Assembly (NCBI RefSeq): GCF_000224145.3
Contig: NC_020177.2
Coordinates: 122,130 to 186,129 of the forward strand
Direction: 5' to 3'
Source of the DNA: Ciona intestinalis
Taxonomy: Eukaryota > Chordata > Ascidiacea > Phlebobranchia > Cionidae
Length of the DNA: 64,000 bases
The translations under genes were made by a program, and so were the position numbers. Below the pieces are notes generated by a model. It saw only the letters and a program-made list of their open reading frames with translations, searched no databases and was not told where the DNA came from. This document shows, in pieces, positions 9,561-22,700 of this stretch. Numbering within the stretch: the stretch's first letter is position 1; each line of letters begins with the position of its first letter.

Positions 9561-12500
9561 TCATCTCGCCGTTGTTTCTCGTTTGCTTCGACGTTTTGGG
9601 ATTCTTGTGACCGAGCAGTTGGTAAACAATAATATTAGAGCTGACTTTAGGTTTGGAAGGTATTTAAGCAGGAGGCATGGACAGATGAACGTGTAAATAT
9701 ACATCATTACCATCGTGGTTAAACGCGCCACCTTACGGTTGGAAATATTTGCGAAAGTGTCTACCAAGAATACAACGAAAGTCGGGAAACTACAAACTAC
9801 AAACGTGAGTGAGATAACTATCATGAATGTAAGTCTCGAATGAGATCGGAAAGATGGCCGACTCCTCACGATCCTTGGGTCTACGTCATTCACCGCCATT
9901 TCTACTTCTTTCCCACCGTTTTCATGGCGGTCACGCTTCATTGATTTCTTGACGTCATTCTTCTCCTCTTTTTCGTCGTTTTTCTTTTCTTCTTCTTTTA
10001 TCTCTTCGTCGGAATCCCCTAGTGACGTCATGGCATTGTGTACGTCAGAAAGGGTGTATTCCTCCTGAGCCGCAATGTCGCTCCTGCGTAACAATGATGG
10101 TTTATTTCTTGAACATGAAGTGTGAAACAGCACGAGGTGAATGAAACAGAACACCTTTGTTATAAAGACTCTCTTTGCCCCGTGAGGGTAAATAAGTTAC
10201 ATTTATTGATAAACAAACGTTTAACGAAACTCACTCGGCAACACTGTTTTCTTCTTTAACAACTGGCATCACTGATGACGTACGAGTAGGCGGGGCCATC
10301 ACTTGTTGGAAAGATCGAATCCCGCACACGATCAAATAACCGAGGATGAAAACCTGGGGGGTACTTGGTGTTAGGACCGTATCGTAAAATGCAGTTTTTT
10401 TTTATAAAAGAAGAATTATAATTTCTGAGTAACATAGTGGGCAAACATAGAGCATGATTTGCATTTACTTCTTGTAAGTAATGCTTATAATACATCTAAT
10501 ATAAAACTTAATGCAAGCTTATACTAAAACAGCAGAATGTTTCACTAACTTTGGGCTCAGGTTTGCACCAACTTACACCAATGAACAATGAACGTTTTGT
10601 GCCGCAAACTTGCGAACAGATCTGATGGATCAAAATTAACACTCATAATATGCTTGAAGATATATATTACCTCAAGGATCCACAGGAAAAAGTTGACGCC
10701 GATGTAACTTTCCGTTAGTGGGGGCCATACGGTGGAACAGTGAGTATGATTTGCGCATGGTGGCACCAGAGGGCTACCACCTCTACAGTAAACACATTGG
10801 TTGGAACAATTCCAGGTGGTGGCGGCAGAGATCACTAAACATATGGGGAGCAACCACGAGAGGGCGATAAGGATCACAGCTCTTCTACGTTTAGCACTGA
10901 GTAACCTATAATGAACATCAAGTTACGTCACTTAGCTATAACGTCATCAAGTTACGTCACTTAGTTATAACGTCATCAAGTTACGTCACTTAGCTATAAC
11001 GTCATCAAGTTACGTCACTTAGTTACGACATTAAGTAACTTAGTTACGACATTAAACCAAATGGATTATTATGTAATACTCTTCAATATGACGTAACAAA
11101 CATACCATCGTCTGCTTCGAACACTCTCGATGTCGGAGATGAAACCCTTAGCAAACTCCGATGCTTTCCTGTTGACACTCCTCCCCACGAAGTAGGTGCT
11201 GTCCAATACAACGAATAACAAAGATCCGATGTTTCCACACATCACGAACAACATGGAGGCGACGCTTACTTGCAGTATTGTCCATGTAACCTGGAGATGA
11301 TCGCGGGTTAATGAAGATTTATTCGACGTATTTCGACACTCGTATAAACCCATATAGGGCACAGCGTATTGGAGGACTGCTACCATTGTGGGTGTATTTG
11401 TCCTTGGGCAAGACAATTAACGACAATTTCTCTAACCCAGTGATCACTAATGGGTTGTCTATATTTGTCAGCCATGAAAAAAAAATAACAATCACCCACA
11501 AAGTTACATACATGGTAACCGGTAAGTGGGCACGAGGTGTATGAAACAGAACACACGTGTTATAACGACTGCCGTTGCCCCGCCATGTGAGGATAACTAA
11601 GAGACATCCATTCATAAAGTCATGACCTATGGATTGGAGCAATTAAATGACTCGCCCGAGGACACACACCCAGAATAGCAGCACCGAACCCCGTCACTCC
11701 CAATCGCACGTCAATCGTTTACGTACCACAACTACGCTGATAGTACCTACGTCATACAACCACACATATTAAATTGGTTTCCAATTAACCTCGTATGGCC
11801 CATGTATGATGTATTGCGTGTTTAAACAATGTTTCTATATATCTGGTGTATAGTTATAAACCACCTATACGTTATCAGTACGTAGAACGCTTTCGTTCAC
11901 GTGGGTGCGTGAAAAATTATTTTTAATAATACTTGTAAAGGTATCGATTATAATGCAGGTATTGATAAATGAATGCTAATTATTTATCCTCACATGGTCG
12001 GGCAACGACAGTCGTTATAAAACGAGTGTTCTGTTTCATATATCTCGTGCCCACTTACGAGTTACCACATATGCAACTTGTTTATTCCCGCATGATGGGG
12101 CAACGACAGTCGTCATTACACGAGTGTTCTGTTACATGCACTTCGTGTCTGCTTACAAATTACCATGTATGTGAGTTTGTGGGTGACAATATCATTTGGA
12201 ATTGTTATTTAGTATTTGCATGCAACAAAGTCATTTATGTTGTAATTCGACAGTGAGCATGAGGTCACAATCGAATGTAACATTCACGCAACACCGGATG
12301 TGACGTCGCAAATTTCCGCTGAACATCGGTCCAAACACAATCAGTCAGTTTCCGGTTACTCACGCCATTATTTCGTCACAGTGGCTTCTGTGACAACCCT
12401 TCGAGTCATAGAAGGATTTAATGAACTTGAATATATTACTATGGTTAGTTGGTTAGCAAATAATATCTCATGTTTTGTGAACGTATTTTTAACAATTTAC

Positions 12501-13447
12501 AACGATCTTTTATATAGTCCTGAGGATATGGTTTGATAATTCTGTAAACATTCCTTGTTTACTACGGGACGACTAAAGAGACTGAAAACATGAACCATCT
12601 TACCCCAACCCTACTATATTTGTAGCAATGCATTGATTGTGACGCAACAATTGAACTACGCGTGCATCTGGATTGGTTTCACCCCCCACACGGCGCATGC
12701 GCCGATCTATAAATAGGATGCTATTGTGACGTATACATCCGGTAGTTTTACTTTCGCCAGTCATCGTGCGACGCGTGCCCACTATTGGCAAACAAAAGCC
12801 GATTGTTCTGAGGTTACTTCCTTCTAGAATCAAAATTACAACAATTGGCAACGATTTAGATCTTTCTCATTACTACGCGCATGCTGTGACGTCATGTTGG
12901 TACCGGTACCTATGCAGTAGCACACATACCAGAATAACTCTTTACATGAAATAACGAAGACAAATTGAATAAAACAAAGAAGAGAAGTAAGCCAGCAACA
13001 AATTACAGACAAGCACGATAATAATATACCTACAAAAAGAATTACAACAAACAAATAAATGAAATACAAACAGACCCATGCTGCAAGACGGCTTACTAGA
13101 GATATCTTCAGTATTTTGTAGTACGCCGTGGCTGCAACAAGCATAAACAACCTACACAAAGAAGCTCAACCCACCGTGTAGTCGCCGCCTGACTCTTCAA
13201 TCTTCGTCAAATAATTATCCAAGATAATCCACGTGTGCAGTATGACGTATAACAGGTTGCCAAGCAACGTGCTGGTGACGCAAGCATATACGTAACTCTG
13301 ACGTTGCAATCTACGCCGGTTAAAAGTGGCGGCCACTACTAGTGTAAGGTTGAATGCAATTGAGAGAAACCCGAAAGGCAATAAGACTAAAAACTCCCAA
13401 TGTTTGGTGGACGAGCATTTATCAACGTTGAAAGTTAAATTCATCAT
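9561..13447 (-). CDS. Divergent seven-transmembrane receptor (orphan GPCR)
   Basis: Exons: 13447-13175, 11290-11106, 10905-10671, 10353-10235, 10083-9561, all in frame, giving 444 aa. TM1 (LPFGFLSIAFNLTLVVAATF, with N1.50), TM2 (ACVTSTLLGNLLYVIL), TM3 (VASMLFVMCGNIGSLLFVVL), TM4 (AVILIALSWLLPICLVISA), a Cys-rich second extracellular loop (CSNQCVYC, CANHTHC), TM5 (VNFFLWILEVFILGYLIVCG), a long acidic/basic third intracellular loop (EEIKEEEKKNDEKEEKND), TM6 with CSFP and TM7 ending CPCLLLKYLPNLK. The class A hallmarks are altered: no Asp in TM2, LDSTYF in place of DRY, no NPxxY. Met-Met at the start follows an acceptor-like TTCAG, so an upstream non-coding exon is likely. Ligand unknown. A SINE and a 29-bp repeat sit in the introns. 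Confidence 0.8.
10919..11010. repeat. 29-bp tandem repeat, about 3 copies
   Basis: Unit AAGTTACGTCACTTAG(C/T)TATAACGTCATC repeats three times, with decayed continuation to about 11050, in intron 2 of the receptor gene. Each unit has two CGTCA half-sites. Confidence 0.85.
11340..11645 (+). mobile_element. SINE with full tail
   Basis: CTGCTACCATTGTGGGTGTA, CTTGGGCAAGACAATTAACG, CCCAGTGATCACTAATGGGT, GCACGAGGTGTATGAAACAG and GTTATAACGACTGCCGTTGC follow in the family order, in receptor intron 1. Tail pieces in the opposite orientation occur at about 11968-12180 in the same intron. Confidence 0.75.
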
Positions 13448-14260
13448 ATCTGCGTCCCAGCCTATCACACGTTTACTGAATATAAATAATATAAAGTTAA
13501 GACTGTTGTATAAACGTTTCAACATAATATACCAGTGTGTAAGTTATAATAGTCATTTCTTTTTAAAGGTTCTGTGCTTCTGTTTTGTCCATAAACGTGT
13601 TATAACCAAAGTGGTTATAACGACTGTCGATTAACCGTAACTCCCTGTCTCTTTGCTTTTATAATAGTCTAACCTTTGTTATTAACTGAAGAGTTATTAT
13701 GACTAAATATAAACTATTTTTTCTGCCATTTTATTTCTCACACTCGCATTTTGTTTGAATACATGCCGTCTTTACAAGGATAAATACACAATGTTGGTAT
13801 GGCTAAAATAAAGTCTTTATAATGCCTGCAAGGAACCGCCTATTTATAGAATATATAATGGTCTGTACAAGCTCTACAATAGGTTCTAGTATGCACACAA
13901 TACAACAGCATTGTCAGCATGCAAGAAGTGACGATAGAGCTGTTTCTTCCGCATGAAACGCTAAACAATGAAAAGCGCTCGCTTTGCAGCAACGCGAACT
14001 CGTCAGCTCGATTATAGAAAGAAAAAATGCATCGGTCGGCGCGTGACGCTTCAGTTTTGTGTGTTTATATAAAACAGTATCCGGAAATACACAACGTAAT
14101 TAGCCTTTTCTACAAAGAATTTTCATTCATGTAAAGCAAACTATGTAAAAGTAAATTTGAGACGTAACGTATTAATAATTATTCGCGTTATAGAAAAAAA
14201 CTAATTATAATCGAGACACACACGGCGCACACGTATGTGCAAGTATTATCCCAAATTTAA

Positions 14261-14803
14261 AGGGCCTAAACACACCCCACGTCACTTTTATTTTTTATGG
14301 TAAATTCACAAAGCGACTGTTTTATTGATTTCAAAAATACTTTGCTTATTAAAATTGGTCCAGTATAGGCGTAGATATTCGTTCTCAAACAATGATCTCT
14401 AGCGCTATCTTTTTTTACTACGAGCTTCGTGATTGTGACGTAGGAACGTACTAGTCACGTGACTGATTCATTCGTAAAAGTGAAAGCTGCGTTTTTTGTG
14501 TGCTTTTTTGCGTTTTTTTGTTCTCTCGTTTTTCGCTAAAAACACTGCCTCTCGCCTTTCTCAGTGTTTCTGAATGAGAGCGGCCACGCTTCAACAATCT
14601 TGGGACGTGATTTGTCACGTGGGTAGTACACTTCTCAATTTTTTCGCCACGCAACTTTCAAATCAGTTTAATGAATTTCACGGTGTTTGAGCTGGAATAT
14701 CTTTGGTTATACAGAACCGATTAAAACAAGTAAGGTGTCGTTGAATTAGAAAAACACACTCTATCGATTAAAGCGATGTACATTTGGGGTGTGTTTAGGC
14801 CCT
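14261..14803. mobile_element. TTAA-flanked palindromic DNA element
   Basis: Perfect 19-bp terminal inverted repeats AGGGCCTAAACACACCCCA, flanked on both sides by TTAA (14257-14260 and 14804-14807). The inner arms are also imperfectly inverted: GTACTAGTCACGTGAC near 14450 answers GTACTACCCACGTGAC read from the other strand near 14620, and TTAAAATTGGTCCAGTATA answers TTTTAATCGGTTCTGTATA. TTAA target choice is typical of piggyBac and Kolobok. No transposase frame, so it is non-autonomous. Confidence 0.8.
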
Positions 14804-15619
14804 TTAAGTAACACAAAAATCGGGATTTCCGTTTTTAAACGCCTACTTGTTGTTTATTTTACGTCATACGGGTAGTTATCGTTGTCACCAGCCTTATTGT
14901 TACGTCACAGTTACTATTGCGTCACTGCAACTCTCACAAACAGTGTTGCCGGTGTCGTGATATATTCGTACCGGCGCTATTGCGCGTGCGCAGTAGGTCG
15001 GTACAAACACAATGAGAGATAAATACGTGCTGACTGAAAAACGTTCCGTGCAAAATATTACTAAACACATTTTGCATCGTTTCAAGTTGCATTTCTACCA
15101 TCTGTACTGCTGGCGTCGCTATGTCTAATTACGTCAGACATCATGCTGTGCCGATAATTATCATTGATGAAATAAACGCCTAAATCACTTCATTGTTACA
15201 CTTCACTATGTTAGTATTGTTCTGTAAAGCAAAGACATAGAATATAGTTCGCATTTAGCATTGTTTATTTTAGATCAACTAAGGCAAATATTCAGTTTAT
15301 ACACAACATATTTTTCCAAGTAATTTTACAATGGATGAGAAAGGTATGGTGTATAAGCAAGCCGGTTTGAGTTGTTGGTAATTTAATTGAAATATGCTTA
15401 CTAAACTATAATCAAAAATAAATCTGTTGGTAGTACTTGCTTACCCTAAGCTACAAATAACATACTCAACTCTGTTCGGTTGACTTTAAATCGAAAACTA
15501 AAGTTTCAACGTGTAAACGTCGTGTCTGGAACGTTTTCAACAGAGGGTCGTAATAAATTTGGACCGGGTGGCCGCAGTAGCGTCTTGGCGCTGCAAAAAC
15601 ACAAACTGTTTGGTATTAA

Positions 15620-15808
15620 TAGTAGGGTGGGGGAAGATGGGACACCTTTAACACATAATATCCAAATATCCTAATCTTGTTTTAAACAATTAACAACGGT
15701 CTATGGGAGTCGTGAGAATATATAGTTTCATAATTCTTTGAATGTTCTTTGTTTACTACTAAATAAACAATATAGTCAAAAGGTGTCCCATCTTCCCCTA
15801 TCCTACTG
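15620..15808. mobile_element. MITE, GATGGGACACC family, near-intact
   Basis: TAGTAGGGTGGGGGAAGATG at the left and AGGTGTCCCATCTTCCCCTA at the right form inverted ends; length about 190 bp. The interior matches the other copies but in reverse (ACGGTCTATGGGAGTCGTGA). Confidence 0.85.
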
Positions 15809-16028
15809 TATATCATATCATGTAAAATGCATAAAAACTTTCTTCTACACACATTATATGGCAAAAATGATGTTTCTCAAATTGAAATTTTTCCTTTTAT
15901 TCAACACAAATTGAAATGCTGTATGGTGTATCTATAGACTCCTTAAGATATCCGCCACCTAACGGAAAGGTAAATGCTGGTTTCTCATGGAAGTCACGCC
16001 TTATTGTTACATCTATTCAATCACTTCG

Positions 16029-16780
16029 TTATTGGTTAATATCCTCAGCTTTCCCAAAAGCTGCAATCGCTTTGCGGTAACATTCGCGGGCCTCGTTGAG
16101 TTGGGAAGTGTTGTTATACGTGGAACTGAGTTTGTACAAACATTGTGCGTACACTAAATACTTTTCAGCGTTATCCTTGAAAACCCTTTTCATAATAGCG
16201 ATCACGTCTTTCAATGTTTTTTCAGCACTATTTAAGTCACCCATTAAGTCCTCGCCGACTGCGATATGACACAAACAATAAACTTCCAGCAAACACCGAT
16301 CTTCCTCACTGACGTCATCAGATCGTCGAATCATTTCTTGCATGTCACGCATCAGTGGAATCACTTGGGTTCGAACGATCGGTTTCAATCCTTTGTCACG
16401 TGATAACATTGCCCTAATAGATTCTTTGATCCCCCCTGCGCAATTCGATATCCTGACCAAACCTGCTTTCGATTGATTTCCATAAAACTCGGCAGCGATT
16501 TGATCAAACAAAATCGCTTCCATGTATCTTCCTTTACCCCTGATAGTGTCAGCAAATGTTCCGATTTTATTCGCCTTGGTTTGGAATTTCTTATTTAATA
16601 TGGTCTTCAGTTGATCTTTGATTTTATTCGCTTCTTCCGCCTCTCCAACCAACATACAACATCGGTAATGGTTGATCAGATCTTTAGATTGAATGACAGC
16701 TGGGTCGAGCTTTATACGTTTCCTGGATACGCCGTAAGCTTGGTCGTATTCTTCCTCTTGCAGTAGTTGTCCAACGGATT
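16029..16780 (-). CDS. TPR-like module, terminal exon
   Basis: Acceptor CACAG, then ESVGQLLQEEEYDQAYGVSR and the family landmarks HYRCCMLVGEAEEA, QIAAEFYGNQSKAGLV, EMIRRSDDVSEEDRCL and the TPR-like ECYRKAIAAFGKAEDINQ, then a stop. It ends where other modules continue for about 45 residues, so a stop has replaced the splice to the next linker. It is the last recognisable exon of the array. Confidence 0.8.
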
Positions 16781-19700
16781 CTGTGTTGATTATAGTTATC
16801 AAGAAGGGTCATACTCTATCTTAACCGTTAACGTCCACAGCCACAATTTACATAATGCATTATAGGCAAGTTCAAACACGATTTATTGGGAATATTTGCA
16901 CCCGGTGTTACATACAATATATCTAGATTTTATTTAGTTTATTTATTAATAAGTGCTTACTTAATGTTTTCAGATGTTGGTCTATAACACTTAAGTTCAA
17001 CACTACGTTCAATAAAGAAACATACTAAAGTGGGGTAAGATGGGACATGACATTCTCTCTTCTCGTTCCATTCAGTAGTAAACAAAGATATTCACAGAAT
17101 AATATATATAACCGTATCCCCGCGACTTTAAAAGAGCGTTGTCAATTGTTCAAACCAGGATCAGGAAATATAGGACTTCGGTGCTAACAGTATCCCATCT
17201 TACCCCACAGTACTATATATTTTGTCTAATCCAAAATTCGTTTAATTAAGTTACCCAACACCGGTGGTAAACTTGCATGTATAGATCATAGGCATCGATG
17301 TTTTCACGTTGTAAACCAATTTTAAGATGGCGAAAAAAATGTCAGTGTAGGCCTATACTATAACTAAGACGAACGGGAAGACTAAAATATACGACGCACT
17401 TAAAGACTAAAAAACGACGCACGTGAAGGCTGAAATACAACGCACCTGACACAATTAACAAAATATCTACAAGGGTTGGCCTCCGTGACGTCACTCCACT
17501 CTGTGATCCTGAAAAACTCATTTAAATTGAGTTTCTTTATATTCTAGAATGTTATATCAACAAACCTTGTGGGTTAATTTGGATTTCTTGTAACGATGAC
17601 GTAGCTTGCGATACGCTTGGTTCCTCAACCATGAGTGCCAGGAGATCTATATTAATATTAATTACCGAAAGGCAATTTTTCATAATAAAATGGTACAATC
17701 ATTGTGTTAATTCTTAGAAAACTCTCTACTTTTCAAATCAAACCTGCTTTCGATTGATTTTCATAAAACTCTCCAAAGATTTGATTGAATAAAGTCGCTT
17801 CCGTGTCCTTTCCTTCACTCTTGATAGTGTCATAAAATGTTTTGATTTCATTTGGAGTGATATTGAATTGCTCTTTTAAAAACTTGTTCAGTTGATCTTT
17901 GGTTTGAATCGCATCTTCCGCCTCTCCAACCAACATACAACATCGGTAATGGCTGACCAGATCCTTGCATCTAATGACAGCTGGGTCGAGCTGTAATCGT
18001 TTCTTCGATACGCCATAAGCTTCGTTGTATTTTCGTTCTTTTAGTAGTCGTTCAAACGAATCTGTGCAAATCATTGAATTCAAAACACATAGAAGTATTT
18101 ATCCTAAATATAGAGTTAAGATGTTAAAGTAAATGTATTGCAGCTACGATCTTTTATTGATTTAAATCAATAACTTTGTGAACAAGAGAGCATAGTGCTA
18201 ATGAACTGGCACGTGCAGATAAAAAAACGATTCGCACAGAAGAAACGATTGTTAAACTAAGAGTAAGCCTCGTCGTCGCTGAAAAACGTTCTTTTAAGTA
18301 AATTTTAACAAACATTAAAATTACGCGATATCTAGCTTCTATTAGATAATCGAATATTGTTACGGTGAAAATAATATTTCAATCGCGACCAATAGTGTAA
18401 CCCTGTAAGGGGAACGAACCACACAGATAACCGCTCGACAATAAAGGAATGATAGAACACATCATACACAATAAGATTGACAAAAAGACTTGCAAACCTG
18501 CGTTGTATGTCTGAATTCCCGATGATCTGAAAAATTAAAGAAGCTTCAATACAGCGGCCTATCATGGACCCCGCGAACCACGCAGCAATGACCCTCCGTT
18601 AAAAACGTTTAGTCACGACGGGGCAGACAAATTAGGGCCCAATAATACCCGATAGAAAACGGTTGTTTTCATTTGTATGCACATGTATTATAAATATTAA
18701 ATTGTCAGGACTATATGATAAAACCCGTGAATGGTTACTTCAGAATGTGAAGTATGATGTAATAATAATCAAATTATCACAACTGTTTTATTATTTGGTC
18801 ATAAGCCACAAGAATACATTCGACTTAATAAATTTTGTTGTTTTCGCGCACCGTTAAAGTTAACATTGGGCATTAATGCAAGTTTTTTCAAAATAAATAT
18901 ACAGCGGGTATCAGTGAGACCTATGTAACATTTTGAGGACAATTGGTTTACGGGTCAGCAGATATAGTGATACAGCAGGGGGCCACGTTTCAGCCACGCG
19001 GGAGGCCTTCTATATTTTAAAACACCATTGTTTTATATATTTTATAAATAAAACTTTTTATAAACAAAAGACGACCTACCTGTTATCATAACTATTTACA
19101 ACAGTGGTTGCGACAGTGCTCAAGTTTATTGGGTTTTGCTGATTTTCATTCGATAAAGAATCCAATGATGTATCACGTTGTTTTTCCGCCCTTAGCAATT
19201 TGTTTTTAGATATTTTAGTCCATTCAGCTTTGGTTTCATCGTTGAAATCCTCAGCTTTCCCATAAGCTGCAATAGCTTTGCGGTAATATTCACAGGCCTC
19301 GTTGGGTCGGGAAGTGTTTTCATTTCACCGAGATTGTACAAACAAGCTGCGTACACTAAATAATTTCCAGCTCTGTCCTTGAAAACCCTCTCCATTATAG
19401 CGATCGCTTCTTCCAATGTTTTTTCACGAATAATCCAGTCACCAAGCAAATATTCACTGTATTCGATATAATACAAACACCAAACTTCCTGCAAACACCG
19501 ATCTTCCTCACTGACGTCATCAGATCGTCGAATCATTTCTCGCATGTCACGCATCAGTGGAACCACGTGGATTCGTACCATCGGCTTCAATCTCTTTTCA
19601 CGTTTTATCATTACCACGATAGATTCTGTGATTCCCTTTGCGCAATTCGATATCCCGACCAAACATTCTTTCGTTTGATTTCCATAAAACTCGGCAGCGA

Positions 19701-22700
19701 TTTGATAAAACAAAATCGCTTCCATGTCTCTCCCTTCACCCCTGATAGTGTCAGCAAATGTTTTAATTTCATTCGCCTTGGTTTGAAATTTTTCTTTTAA
19801 CAACATCTTAAGTTGGTCTTTAGTTCGAATCGCTTCTTCCGCCTCCCCAACCAACATACAACATCGGTAATGGTTGACCAGATCCTTAGAACCAATGACA
19901 GCTAGGTTAAACCGTAGTCGCTTCTTCGAGACGCCATACGCTTCGTTGTATTTTCGTTCTTGCAGTAGTCGTTCAAACGAATCTGTGCAAATAATTGAAT
20001 TCAAAACACATAAAGTAAGTATTCCAAGTTACAAAGGCAAGGACCTAATGTTAAAGAATTTCGACTGTATTCATTACTAAGATAAGGTCCGTTGTCAATA
20101 TTTCTTATTGTTTACCTCAGTGTTTCTCAACCTTTTTAGCTTGCGAACCGGTAAAATTTCGAAACAAATTTTGCGGACCGGTGGACCTTTAAAAATCAAC
20201 CCAAAATGTAATTACGTCTAAAGTGGACCATGAACTCTATGTTATGTCACAGTGCTGCAAATTATGAAATCTAACCTGGAACCAAAACATCTATGGGTGT
20301 TGGTTTTTGTGACGTTTCTTTACCACCACGTGATCCTGCGATAATTATTTCATTTTTATTTATATTTTATTAAGTGTTTTATCAACATACCTTTTCGGTT
20401 AGTTTGAATATCTCTCATAGAAGGCTTAGTGCGTATTTCTGTGTGCATCCCAGTTGATCCGAAAACAGAGCGAAACACTCGAGAAACATATGATGTATCA
20501 CGTTGTTTTTCAGCATTTTCCAAGTTGGTTCTGCATATGTTAACCTTTTCAGCTCTTTGATCATTGCCGATTTTCTCAGCCTTCCCATAAGCTGCAATCG
20601 CTTTGCGGTAATACAGGCAGGCATCAATGGGTCGGGAAGTGCATCCATACGTGTAACCGAGATTGTTCAAACATTGTCCGCACACTTCATACTTAACGGC
20701 TTTCTCCTTGAAAACCCTCTGCATAATAGCGATCGCTTCTTTCAATGTTTTTTCACTAACATCTAAGTCACCCACCAAGTACTCGCTGACTCCGATCTGG
20801 CACAAACACTCAACTTCCTGCAAACACCGTTCTTCCTCACTGACGTCATCAGATCGGCGAATTATTTCTCGCATGTCACGCATCAGTGGAATCACGTGGG
20901 TTCGAACGATCGGTTTCAATCCTTTGTCACGTGATAACAATGCCCTAATAGATTCTTTCATCCCCCATGCGCAATCACTTATACCGACCAAACATGCTTT
21001 CGTTTGATTTCTATAAAACTCGGCAGCGATTTGATAAAATAAAATCGCTTCCATGTCTCTCCCTTCACCCCTGATAGTGTCAGCAAATGTTTTGATTTCA
21101 TTCGCCGTGGTTTCGAATTTATCTTTTAATATGGTCATCAGTTGTTCTTTGATTTGAATCGCTTCTTCCGTCTCTCCAACCAACATACAACATCGGTAAC
21201 TGTTGACCAGATTCTTGGATCTAATAACAACTGGGTCGTAGATACGTTTCCTGGATATGATATAAGCATTGTAGTAGTTTCGTTTTTGAAGTGATCGACC
21301 AGCATAACCTAAAAAAACATCCTTTATTAATTCAAACACCAAACAACGTATTTCAAATATCAGAATATTTTAATCCTAGTATAGGTTTGGGGTTATTGTA
21401 GCTTATAAAGAATACAACGAACAACAGCAACCGAAAGTATGTTGATGCTTACTAGCTTAATAACTTGTTTCATATAATTGCGTTTATTTTGGAGCGCGTG
21501 GGATTTAGCCTAAAGGTGATAATGCAGTGGTATGCTGCTTGGCTGAGGATGAGGAAAAATATGCTGCTTGGCTGAGGATGAGGAAAAATATGCTGCTTGG
21601 CTGAGGAAAACGTAAATATACAACAGTGCTACTTCTGGAACATATTTAGGTTGTTTATTACCGCATGTTTATTTCACACGCAACTGTGCAAATGGCAGTG
21701 TCAAGTTTGTGTTGCGGGAATTATCGGGCGTCCCAACTTTTTGGCCTAACTTTGGGAGCCTTTAGTAATGTAAGTGGTACTTGAACGCCACATAAACGAA
21801 AAAAAAATTCCGCGAGTGGATAAAGTTTGGGAATCACTGTGCTAATGGAATCCAATCTTACCCCACAGTACTATATTTTTTGTTTAATCTTAAATTGCCA
21901 TTTATTATTCATTTTACACAACACCGGTGGCTAATTGGCATGTATACATACAAATTTAGCTGGGAATATATTAATAACGATGTGCACTAATAAATTCCTA
22001 CCTGCACCAAAAATATCTTTAAATTTTGGGATTGACTTCACTCCACTCTGTGATCCTGGAAAAATTATTTCATTTGAGTTTGTTTATATTCTGGAATGTT
22101 ATATCAACAAACCTTGTGGGCTAACTTGATTATCTTGTAACGATGACGTAGCTTGCGATACGCTTAGTTGGCGTTGCTTTTCACATTGATTCAAATATGT
22201 TTTGGCCGAGCCAATCCATTCAGCTCTTTCATCATCGTTGAGATCTTCAGCTTTCCCGTATGCAATAGATTTGAGGAAACACTGACATGCATCGTTGAGT
22301 CTGGAAGTGTTCATATACGTGTGACCGAGATTGTACAAACAAGCTGCGTACACTGAATACTTTCCAGCGTTCTCTTTGAAAACCCTATCCATTATAGCGA
22401 TCGCTTCTTTCAATGTTTTTTCCACACTATCTAAGTCACCCACATAGTACTCGCTGACTCCGATCTGGCACGAACAGTCAACTTCCTCCAAATACCGTTC
22501 TTCCTTACTGACGTCATCAGATCGACGAATCATTTCTTGCATGTCACGCATCAGTGGAATCACGTGGGTTCGAACGATAGGTTTTAATCCTTCGTCGCGT
22601 GATATCATTGCTCTGATAGATACATCGATCCCACATACGCAACTCCTTATACCGACCAAATCTGTTTTAGATTGATTTCCATAAAACTCGGCAGCGATTT

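Larger units (their letters stand above)
13448..16028. other. Intergenic region with two mobile elements, no gene seen
   Basis: It must hold the receptor promoter. It contains the TTAA-flanked element (14261-14803) and a MITE (15620-15808), both listed separately. The rest is AT-rich with scattered GTGACGTA/GTCACGTG motifs. No exon-like sequence recognised on either strand. Confidence 0.5.

Noticed and set aside
12300-12536. Plus-strand frame in receptor intron 1
   Set aside because: Intron of a minus-strand gene, no recognisable domain, no splice context.
13097-13151. Extra receptor exon (VVYACCSHG, GTAAGC donor)
   Set aside because: It would shift TM3 out of frame; exon 13447-13175 joins 11290-11106 directly in phase 0.
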